Shown in pieces: positions 1 to 5,249 of a DNA stretch of 5,630 bases. Source of the DNA: Candidatus Eiseniibacteriota bacterium (GTDB taxonomy: Bacteria; Eisenbacteria; RBG-16-71-46); assembly GCA_021414165.1 (NCBI GenBank), contig JAIOPA010000406.1, positions 1 through 5,630 of the forward strand, written 5' to 3'. A program made the position numbers and the translations under genes. Below the pieces are notes generated by a model, which worked only from the letters and a program-made list of their open reading frames with translations, searched no databases and was not told where the DNA came from. Positions within the stretch are counted from its first letter, which is position 1, and each line of letters begins with the position of its first letter.

Positions 1-915
1 GGCATCTTCCACGTCATGACGCACGCCTTCTTCAAGGCGCTCTTGTTCATGGGCGCCGGCTCCGTGATCCACGCCATGAGCGACGAGCAGGACATGCGCA
101 AGATGGGCGGCCTCGCCAAGAAGCTGCCCTGGACGCACGCCACCATGCTCGTGGCCACGCTGGCCATCGCCGGTATCCCGGGCCTGTCGGGCTTCTTCTC
201 CAAGGACGAGATCCTCGCCTCGGCGTGGGGGAGCGGTCACAAGCTCATCTGGCTCGCCGGCATGATCGGCGCCGGTCTCACGGCGTTCTACATGACGCGG
301 CTCTACATCCTCACGTTCCAGGGCCCGTCGCGCTTGTCGCACGAGGCCGAGCACCATCTGCACGAGTCGCCGCCGTCCATGATCCTCCCGCTCGCCGTGC
401 TGGCCGTGCTGTCGGTCGTCGGCGGCTACATCGGCATGCCGATGCAGGAGGGTGGCCACATGCTCGCGCGCTGGCTCGCGCCGGTGCTGGAGGCGGGTGA
501 GGGCGCTGCGCACGCGCACCACGAGATGTCGCACGCCACGGAGTGGGCGCTCATGGCCGGTTCGGTCGGGGTCGGCCTGCTGGGCATGTTCATGGCGTTC
601 CGCGCGTACCTGTGGAGCCCGGCCATGGCGACCTCGCTGCGGGCGAGCTTCTCGGGCATGCACCGCCTGCTCGAGAACAAGTACTGGGTCGATGAGCTGT
701 ACCACGCCACGATCGTGCGGCCGCTGGTCGGCGTCTCGGGGTGGCTGTGGCGCTTCTGGGACGCCAAGGTGGTCGATGGCCTGGTGAATGGCGTCGGCTA
801 CACGCTCGAGGGCGGCTCCGCGATCCTGAAGTTGTTCCAGACCGGCTTTGTCGGGACCTATGCGCTGTTCATCACGCTCGGCGTGATCGCGCTGTTCCTC
901 CACTTCCTGAGGTGA
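1..915 (+). CDS. nuoL: NADH-quinone oxidoreductase subunit L, C-terminal part (5' end outside window)
   Basis: This is the last 304 codons of the largest proton-pumping membrane subunit of respiratory complex I. The frame is open to base 1, so the first ATG at 16 is internal and not a start. The visible part opens with the family motif FHVMTHAFFKALLF. Its two His and Lys (fragment residues 4, 8 and 12) match H334, H338 and K342 of E. coli NuoL. GFFSKDEIL (Lys at fragment residue 68) matches the K399 helix. Later come more hydrophobic segments and two His-rich loops (near bases 345-370 and 510-535). The hallmark ENKYWVDELYHATIVRPL follows, then the long lateral helix that braces the neighbouring subunits, and a final membrane anchor ending HFLR. 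E. coli NuoL is 613 residues, so about half the protein is missing here because of the window edge; there is no sign of damage. It is co-transcribed with nuoM and nuoN. Confidence 0.97.
   Translation, partial: GIFHVMTHAFFKALLFMGAGSVIHAMSDEQDMRKMGGLAKKLPWTHATMLVATLAIAGIPGLSGFFSKDEILASAWGSGHKLIWLAGMIGAGLTAFYMTRLYILTFQGPSRLSHEAEHHLHESPPSMILPLAVLAVLSVVGGYIGMPMQEGGHMLARWLAPVLEAGEGAAHAHHEMSHATEWALMAGSVGVGLLGMFMAFRAYLWSPAMATSLRASFSGMHRLLENKYWVDELYHATIVRPLVGVSGWLWRFWDAKVVDGLVNGVGYTLEGGSAILKLFQTGFVGTYALFITLGVIALFLHFLR
909..912 (+). promoter_or_regulatory. Shine-Dalgarno site of nuoM, inside the end of nuoL
   Basis: GAGG lies five bases before the GTG at 918 and just ahead of the nuoL stop TGA (913-915). 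It supports GTG 918 as the nuoM start. The alternative GTG at 912 overlaps the nuoL stop as GTGA and would suit translational coupling, but it has no purine-rich site upstream (the bases before it are cttcctga). The two choices differ by two residues only. Confidence 0.55.
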
Positions 916-917
916 CG

Positions 918-2501
918 GTGGCTTCGATTCCCTGGTTGTCGTTCCTCGTCTTCTTCCCGCTCGTCGCTGCGGTGCTCCTGGCACTGCTCCCGAAGAGCGC
1001 CGAGCGCTCGGTGCGCCTGTGGGCCACGTTGGCCGCCGCCATCGAGTTCGCCGTCTCGTTGCCGCTCTGGTGGCGGGTCATCCCCGGTGCGCCCGGCTTC
1101 CAGTTCGAGGAGTCGCTGCCGTGGATCCCGGTCATCGGGGCGCGGTATCACATCGGTGTCGACGGTGTGAGCGGGCTGCTGGCGCTGCTCACCACGTTCA
1201 TGACGCTCATCGCCATCCTGGGTTCGTGGACGGCGGTCGAGAAGCGCTCGAAGGAGTTCTACGCGCTGGTGCTGGCGCTGCAGGCCGGCATGCTGGGCAC
1301 GTTCTTCTGTCTCGACCTGCTGCTGTTCTACGTGTTCTGGGAAGCCATGCTGATCCCGATGTACCTGCTCATCGGTGTGTGGGGTGGCCAGCGCCGCATC
1401 TATGCCGCGGTCAAGTTCTTCCTCTACACCATGGCCGGTAGCGTGCTCATGCTGGTCGCGATCCTGTGGCTCTGGCAGTTGCAGAAGGCCACGAACGGCG
1501 TGCCGTCGTTCGATCTGGCGACCTACTACGCGCTGGCGATCTCGCCCGACAAGCAGCTCTGGTTGTTCCTCGCGTTCGCCATCGCGTTCGCGATCAAGGT
1601 GCCCATGTTCCCGGTGCACACGTGGCTGCCCGACGCGCACGTCGAGGCGCCCACCACGGGTTCGGTCATCCTGGCGGCCGTGTTGCTCAAGATGGGTACC
1701 TACGGCTTCCTGCGCTTCGCCATGCCCATGTTCCCGAACGCGCTCATCGTGTGCGCGCCGTGGATCGCGTGGATCGCGATCATCGGCATCGTGTACGGCG
1801 CGCTCGTGGCCATGGTGCAGCCGGACCTCAAGAAGCTCGTCGCCTACTCCTCGGTGAGCCACATGGGCTTCTGCATGCTGGGGCTCATGGCGCTCAACTC
1901 GCAGGGTCTGGCGGGCTCCACCATGACCATGCTCAATCACGGCGTCTCGACCGGCGCGTTGTTCTTGCTGGTCGGTGTCATCTACGAGCGCCGCCACACG
2001 CGCGCGATCGCCGACTTCGGCGGCCTGTGGAAGATCATCCCGGTGTTCTCGGTCATCTTCCTCATCGTGACGCTGTCGAGCATTGGCCTGCCGGGCACGA
2101 ACGGCTTCATCGGTGAGTTCCTGGTGCTGCTGGGCGCGTTCAAGACCTCGGTCGCCTGGGCGGCCGTGGCCTCGACCGGCGTGATCCTGTCGGCCTGCTA
2201 CATGCTGTGGATGTTCCAGCGCGTGGTGTTCGGCCCCGTGACGCACGAGGAGAACCGCCGTCTGGGCGATCTCACCATCCGCGAGCGGTTGGTGTTCGCG
2301 CCGCTGCTGGTGCTCATCTTCTGGATGGGCGTGGCGCCGCAGCCGTTCCTCGATCGTATGCAGCCGTCGCTCGACCGCGTCCTCGCGCTCGTGAAGGAGC
2401 GCGCCGTGGCCAGTGCCACCGCCGCGGGCGTTGCCCCGCCGGCCGGTCTCGTGGTCTCGCCGACGGCCGTTGCCACGCCCGAAGGGGAGGCCCGCCGATG
2501 A
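918..2501 (+). CDS. nuoM: NADH-quinone oxidoreductase subunit M
   Basis: This is the second antiporter-like, proton-pumping subunit of complex I in the cytoplasmic membrane, predicted at 527 residues (E. coli 509). The expected run of about 14 hydrophobic helices is present. Key polar residues, with likely E. coli equivalents, are Glu142 in FWEAMLIPMYLLIGVWG (E144), Lys227 in AIKVPMFPVHTWLPDAH (K234), Lys258 (K265), His341 in LNHGVSTGALF (H348) and Glu400 in GTNGFIGEF (E407). The proton path therefore looks intact. The start chosen is GTG 918, with GTG 912 possible; a reading frame continues further upstream, but that stretch overlaps nuoL and has no NuoM character. The last 40 or so residues (about 486-527) are an Ala/Pro/Val-rich, non-membrane tail beyond the usual NuoM end. 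The gene runs directly from nuoL and overlaps nuoN by four bases (ATGA, 2498-2501), so translation is probably coupled. Confidence 0.96.
   Translation: MASIPWLSFLVFFPLVAAVLLALLPKSAERSVRLWATLAAAIEFAVSLPLWWRVIPGAPGFQFEESLPWIPVIGARYHIGVDGVSGLLALLTTFMTLIAILGSWTAVEKRSKEFYALVLALQAGMLGTFFCLDLLLFYVFWEAMLIPMYLLIGVWGGQRRIYAAVKFFLYTMAGSVLMLVAILWLWQLQKATNGVPSFDLATYYALAISPDKQLWLFLAFAIAFAIKVPMFPVHTWLPDAHVEAPTTGSVILAAVLLKMGTYGFLRFAMPMFPNALIVCAPWIAWIAIIGIVYGALVAMVQPDLKKLVAYSSVSHMGFCMLGLMALNSQGLAGSTMTMLNHGVSTGALFLLVGVIYERRHTRAIADFGGLWKIIPVFSVIFLIVTLSSIGLPGTNGFIGEFLVLLGAFKTSVAWAAVASTGVILSACYMLWMFQRVVFGPVTHEENRRLGDLTIRERLVFAPLLVLIFWMGVAPQPFLDRMQPSLDRVLALVKERAVASATAAGVAPPAGLVVSPTAVATPEGEARR
2484..2490 (+). promoter_or_regulatory. 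Shine-Dalgarno site of nuoN, inside the end of nuoM
   Basis: GGGGAGG, a near-perfect anti-16S match, ends seven bases before the ATG at 2498. It fixes the nuoN start, which overlaps the nuoM stop codon. The frame of nuoN stays open far upstream to about 2207 within nuoM, so this site is what decides the start. It also forces a Gly-Glu-rich end (PEGEARR) on NuoM. Confidence 0.85.
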
Positions 2502-3967
2502 ACATCGTCCCGCAGCCGAACTTCCTGCCGGTGGACTGGTGGGCCCTGGGTGCGATCCTCGCGCTCACCGTGGGCACGCTCGTCCTGCTGCTCATGGAGT
2601 TCATCCCACCCCGCCCGAATGGCAATCGCGGGGCGCTGGTCGCACTGGCCACGCTCGGGGTGTCGGCCTACGCCATCTGGAACGTGCGATTCGACAAGCG
2701 CTCGCTGTTCGAGGGCATGTTCGTGCACGACGGCCTCACGGTGTTCTTCACCCTGCTGTTCTGCGCGATCGGCGTGGTGGCGGTGTTGTTCTCGTGGGAC
2801 TACGCCAAGCGCACCAAGATGGGCCAGCCCGAGTACTACGCGCTGCTGCTGTGCTCCATCATGGGCATGATCGTCATGGCCGGCTCGAACGACCTGATCA
2901 CGATCTTCTTGGGGCTCGAGCTCATGTCGCTCGCGCTCTATGTCATGGTGGGCTTCCGCCGGAACCTGCTCGAGTCCAACGAGGCCGCGCTCAAGTACTT
3001 CCTGCTCGGCGCGTTCGCGTCGGGCTTCCTGCTGTACGGCATCGCGCTCCTGTACGGCGGCACGGGCACCACGAACCTGGCCCGTATCGGCGACTTCCTG
3101 GGCGACACGCCGATCGGCACGAATCCGCTCGTGCTCGTGGGTTCGCTGCTCGTGCTCACCGGCTTCCTGTTCAAGGTCGCCGCGGTCCCGTTCCACATGT
3201 GGACCCCGGACGCCTACCAGGGTGCGCCGACCAGCGTGACCGGCTTCATGTCGGCGGGCGCCAAGGCGGCCGGCTTCGCCGCACTGCTGCGCATCGTGAT
3301 GCGCGCGCTGCCCACGATGCAGCATGACTGGGCGCCGCTGCTGGCGGTGATCGCCATGCTCACCATGACCGTGGGCAACGTGACCGCGCTCTTGCAGACC
3401 AATCTCAAGCGCATGCTGGCCTACTCGAGCATCGCGCATGCGGGCTACATCCTGGTCGCGCTCGTCGCGGGCGGGAACGAGGGCTACGGCGCTGCGGTGT
3501 TCTATCTGGCCGTGTACTCGTTCATGAACCTCGGTGCGTTCGCGCTCATGACCATGCTGGGCAAGGGCACCGATGAGCCGGTGTTGATCTCGGACCTCGC
3601 GGGCGTGGGCTTCAAGAAGCCGCTCGCGGGTCTGGCGCTCACGTTGTTCATGATCTCGCTGGGCGGCATCCCGCCGACCGCCGGTTTCATGGGCAAGATC
3701 CTGGTGTTCAATGCCGCGGTGAAGGCCGGCCTCATCTGGCCGCTGGTCATCGTGGGCGTGCTCAACAGTGTCGTGTCGGTGTTCTACTACCTGCGCGTCA
3801 CGGTCGCGATGTACATGCGCGAGCCCGAGGGCGAGCCGGTCGCGTGGTCGTGGAACGTACCGGGCGTGGTCGCGGTGCTCATCACGGCCGGCCTCACGAT
3901 CTACTTCGGCCTGCAGTCGCAGGGCCTGTGGATCGAGGCGCAGCGCAGCGTGCTCGGATTGTTGTAG
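2498..3967 (+). CDS. nuoN: NADH-quinone oxidoreductase subunit N
   Basis: This is the third antiporter-like, proton-pumping subunit of complex I, 489 residues (E. coli NuoN is 485), with about 14 membrane helices. Residues of the proton path, with likely E. coli equivalents, are Glu141 in FLGLELMSLALYVM (E133), Lys166 in AALKYFLLGAFASGF (K158), Lys226 in GFLFKVAAVPFHMWTPDAY (K217), His233 (H224), Lys256 (K247), Lys304 in NLKRMLAYSSIAHAGY (K295) and Lys400 in GFMGKILVF (K395). Spacing is preserved to within a few residues, so the subunit should be functional. The start ATG overlaps the nuoM stop (ATGA) and has a strong Shine-Dalgarno site. It is the last gene of the nuo cluster here: the stop TAG is followed within 17 bases by a strong hairpin. 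Confidence 0.97.
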   Translation: MNIVPQPNFLPVDWWALGAILALTVGTLVLLLMEFIPPRPNGNRGALVALATLGVSAYAIWNVRFDKRSLFEGMFVHDGLTVFFTLLFCAIGVVAVLFSWDYAKRTKMGQPEYYALLLCSIMGMIVMAGSNDLITIFLGLELMSLALYVMVGFRRNLLESNEAALKYFLLGAFASGFLLYGIALLYGGTGTTNLARIGDFLGDTPIGTNPLVLVGSLLVLTGFLFKVAAVPFHMWTPDAYQGAPTSVTGFMSAGAKAAGFAALLRIVMRALPTMQHDWAPLLAVIAMLTMTVGNVTALLQTNLKRMLAYSSIAHAGYILVALVAGGNEGYGAAVFYLAVYSFMNLGAFALMTMLGKGTDEPVLISDLAGVGFKKPLAGLALTLFMISLGGIPPTAGFMGKILVFNAAVKAGLIWPLVIVGVLNSVVSVFYYLRVTVAMYMREPEGEPVAWSWNVPGVVAVLITAGLTIYFGLQSQGLWIEAQRSVLGLL

Positions 3968-3983
3968 CCACACTCCGGCAACT

Positions 3984-4020
3984 CGAACGCCCCGCTGCGA
4001 TGCACGCAGCGGGGCGTTCG
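3984..4020 (+). terminator. Strong hairpin after nuoN, probable end of the nuo operon
   Basis: A perfect 16-bp stem (3984-3999 paired with 4005-4020) with a five-base loop ATGCA begins 16 bases after the nuoN stop codon. The stem is mostly G-C with A/T pairs near its base (CGAACGCCCC on the left arm). The bases that follow, TGCATCTTGT, contain only a weak T run, so it is not a textbook intrinsic terminator, though such forms are frequent in GC-rich genomes. It could also act as a 3' stabilising structure on the long nuo mRNA, with some read-through into the next gene. Confidence 0.75.
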
Positions 4021-4105
4021 TGCATCTTGTCCCGGGCGTCGGCATCGAATGCGCCGGGCAGCCACGTTCCACGGTCCATGGGCACCCACGCGGTGGCCAC
4101 GTCAC

Positions 4106-4111
4106 GGGAGG
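4106..4111 (+). promoter_or_regulatory. Shine-Dalgarno site of the reductase-like gene at 4120
   Basis: GGGAGG ends eight bases before the ATG at 4120 and is followed by GAA. It fixes the start, although the frame remains open upstream for another 92 codons. The placement also puts the dinucleotide-binding glycine motif at residues 8-13, as the family requires. I see no convincing -35/-10 pair between the hairpin and this site. Confidence 0.8.
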
Positions 4112-4119
4112 GAAGCACC

Positions 4120-4767
4120 ATGAAGCGTGTCGGCGTACTGGGTTCGGGTGTGGTGGGGCAGGTGCTGGCCGACGGATTCCTCAAGCACGGCTTCGCGGTC
4201 ATGCGCGGCTCGCGTGAGCCCGCCAAGCTGGCGGACTGGCAGGGCAAGGCGGGTGCGCACGCCTCGGTGGGCTCGTTCGCCGAGGCCGCGGCATACGGCG
4301 ACTTCATCGTGCTGGCGGTGAAGGGCGATGCGGCGTCAGCCGTGCTCGCGCTGGCCGGGGCCGATGCGCTGGCGGGCAAGCTGGTGCTCGATGCCACGAA
4401 CCCGATCGAGGCCGCGCCGCCGGTGAATGGCGTGCTGCGCTTCTTCACCGGCCCCAACGACTCGCTCATGGAGCGTCTGCAGGCCCAGGTGCCCGCCGCA
4501 CGGTTCGTGAAGGCGTTCTCGTGCGTCGGCAACGCGGTCATGGTGAACCCGCGGTTGGCCGGCGGGCCGCCGACCATGTTCATCTGCGGCAACGACGAGG
4601 CGGCCAAGACCGAGACCCGCGCGATCCTGACCACGTTCGGCTGGGGCTGCGAGGACATGGGCAGTGTCGAGGCGGCACGCGCCATCGAGCCGCTCTGCAT
4701 GCTGTGGTGCATCCCGGGCTTTCGCCAGAACCGCTGGCAGCACGCCTTCCGGCTGCTCGAGGGCTAG
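4120..4767 (+). CDS. NADPH-dependent F420 reductase-like / predicted NADP-binding oxidoreductase
   Basis: A complete 215-residue cytoplasmic protein of the COG2085 / F420_oxidored (PF03807) Rossmann family. Strand one carries KRVGVLGSGVVG, with the GxGxxG motif at residues 8-13. Ser31-Arg32 right after the second strand (GSREPAKL) is the arrangement that holds the 2'-phosphate of NADPH rather than NADH. LVLDATNPI (89-96) and FVKAFSCVGN (129-138) are family signatures, as are GGPPTMFICG (148-157) and the C-terminal IEPLCMLW and NRWQHAF helices. Archaeal members move hydride between NADPH and coenzyme F420, but many bacterial members have no shown substrate, so F420 use is unproven and no specific gene symbol is justified. 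It stands alone: a strong hairpin lies upstream and a long non-coding gap downstream. It is unlikely to be part of complex I. The family call is firm and the function is open. Confidence 0.88.
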   Translation: MKRVGVLGSGVVGQVLADGFLKHGFAVMRGSREPAKLADWQGKAGAHASVGSFAEAAAYGDFIVLAVKGDAASAVLALAGADALAGKLVLDATNPIEAAPPVNGVLRFFTGPNDSLMERLQAQVPAARFVKAFSCVGNAVMVNPRLAGGPPTMFICGNDEAAKTETRAILTTFGWGCEDMGSVEAARAIEPLCMLWCIPGFRQNRWQHAFRLLEG

Positions 4768-4784
4768 CCAAGCCCCAAGGCGCG

Positions 4785-4807
4785 GGCAGGAGGCCGGGAG
4801 GCCTGCC
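4785..4807 (+). terminator. Weak stem-loop downstream of the reductase-like gene
   Basis: GGCAGG (4785-4790) pairs with CCTGCC (4802-4807) around an 11-base loop, 17 bases after the stop codon. An alternative inner stem AGGCC/GGCCT (4791-4795 with 4800-4804) competes with it. No T run follows (the next bases are GCAAAGGC), so termination here is only a guess from position and pairing. Confidence 0.25.
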
Positions 4808-4875
4808 GCAAAGGCGTGGGAGCCGGGTGGGCCACTTTCTGGGCTGCAGCAGGGCCATGCGATGTGGGAACATGC

Positions 4876-4930
4876 TTCCGGGTCCGACTCCCCAGCCATC
4901 CCCCGATGGGCCGGTTCGTCGAACCCGGAA
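4876..4930. repeat. Intergenic repeat, copy 1 (with 8-bp inverted ends)
   Basis: Bases 4878-4930 match 4978-5030 at 51 of 53 positions; the two differences are transitions (T4883/C4983 and C4912/T5012). Copy 1 has inverted ends TTCCGGGT (4876-4883) and ACCCGGAA (4923-4930). Inside are a five-pair stem CCATC-CCCC-GATGG (4896-4909) and an operator-like palindrome GGTTCG-T-CGAACC (4913-4925). The design resembles a small dispersed palindromic element (REP- or MITE-like). I do not recognise a named family. Confidence 0.75.
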
Positions 4931-4977
4931 AACCTGCATGGACTGCTGTGCGCGGGGGCGATCACCGCGTAAGGCAC

Positions 4978-5030
4978 CCGGGCCCGACTCCCCAGCCATC
5001 CCCCGATGGGCTGGTTCGTCGAACCCGGAA
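4978..5030. repeat. Intergenic repeat, copy 2
   Basis: This is the second copy of the 53-bp unit, same orientation, exactly 100 bp downstream of the first. The internal CCATC-CCCC-GATGG stem and the GGTTCG-T-CGAACC palindrome are unchanged. The terminal pairing is shorter (CCGGG 4978-4982 with CCCGG 5024-5028) because of C4983 and the different left flank. The 47 bases between the copies are unrelated to the repeat and contain a small stem CGCGG/CCGCG (4951-4955 with 4965-4969). Confidence 0.75.
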
Positions 5031-5056
5031 TCTCAAGTCTGTAGGGGTGGTGAACC

Positions 5057-5076
5057 CAGGACCGATCGTGGTCCTG
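5057..5076. other. Short perfect hairpin or palindrome, CAGGACC/GGTCCTG
   Basis: CAGGACC (5057-5063) pairs perfectly with GGTCCTG (5070-5076) around GATCGT; a G-T wobble could lengthen the stem to eight pairs. No T run follows on either strand. It could be a protein-binding site or an RNA stem; nothing in the sequence decides between them. Confidence 0.35.
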
Positions 5077-5120
5077 ACGCCCTCTACTACGGACAAGCGA
5101 GATTATCGGTCGCAACCGGA

Positions 5121-5228
5121 ACTGACATTAGTGCACCTGACGATTTGGCCTGTCAGTGTTGCAACCCATTGATTTCATTGGGTGTCGTCACAGTGAACTG
5201 ATAGTCTCCAACCCGGTCAGCAGTGAAC
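5121..5228 (+). promoter_or_regulatory. Possible control region of the ECF sigma gene, with repeated CAGTG-type motifs
   Basis: ACTGACA (5121-5127) and its inverse TGTCAGT (5151-5157) start exactly 30 bp apart. CAGTGAAC occurs twice in direct orientation (5191-5198 and 5221-5228), again exactly 30 bp apart. All share a CAGT core and lie in the AT-richer stretch before the start codon at 5250. A hairpin ACCCA/TGGGT with inner TG/CA pairs (5164-5183) lies between them. Short repeats of 7-8 bases can arise by chance in 200 bases, so the operator reading rests on regular spacing and position alone. I could not assign a convincing -35/-10 pair. Confidence 0.3.
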
Positions 5229-5249
5229 CACATCGCGGGGCTGATTCCT

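Larger units (their letters stand above)
4768..5249. other. Non-coding gap of 482 bases with a repeat pair and a likely control region
   Basis: No convincing gene lies here. The frames that stay open on both strands are by-products of low stop-codon frequency; they have no recognisable protein motifs and run through the repeat copies in different frames. The left part (4768-5030) is GC-rich and contains a weak stem after the reductase gene and two 53-bp repeat copies. The right part (5031-5249) drops to about 54% GC by hand count, and to about 48% between 5101 and 5210. It holds several short hairpins and repeats, as expected of a promoter region serving the sigma factor gene at 5250. Confidence 0.7.

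Noticed and set aside
858..2246. Long open frame on the - strand across nuoM (462 codons)
   Set aside because: It is antisense to a firmly identified gene. Its product is an His/Arg/Glu/Gln-rich string without domains, typical of the complement of GC-rich membrane-protein codons.
4031..4058. Second hairpin after nuoN (CCCGGGCG with CGCCGGG)
   Set aside because: The pairing needs a bulged base and has a long loop. In such GC-rich sequence this is expected by chance, and the perfect hairpin just upstream is far stronger.
4093..4100. 8-bp palindrome GTGGCCAC as an operator for the reductase gene
   Set aside because: A single short palindrome without a second copy or a promoter nearby; too weak to call.
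2198..4105. Very long open frame on the - strand across the end of nuoM and nuoN (635 codons)
   Set aside because: Low-complexity, charge- and His-rich translation antisense to nuoM/nuoN; no start signal or domain. It is a by-product of GC-rich codon bias.
4911..4928. tRNA-like T-arm (GGTTCG...CGAACC) in the repeat
   Set aside because: There is no acceptor stem, D-arm or anticodon arm around it, and the palindrome has the wrong loop size for a T-arm.
4878..5030. CRISPR array
   Set aside because: Only two units, each 53 bp, with a single 47-base spacer, complex internal palindromes and no cas genes in view. This does not fit an array.
4336..5115. Open frames on both strands running through the repeat region (for example 259 codons on - and 226 on +)
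   Set aside because: They cross the reductase gene and the repeats without any recognisable motif, and the two repeat copies are read in different frames because they are 100 bp apart. A repeat-bearing non-coding gap explains them better.
5170..5204. Sigma-70 promoter (TTGATT or CATTGG with TGATAG)
   Set aside because: The matches to -35 and -10 consensus are poor and the spacings inconsistent; several equally weak pairs exist in this AT-richer stretch.
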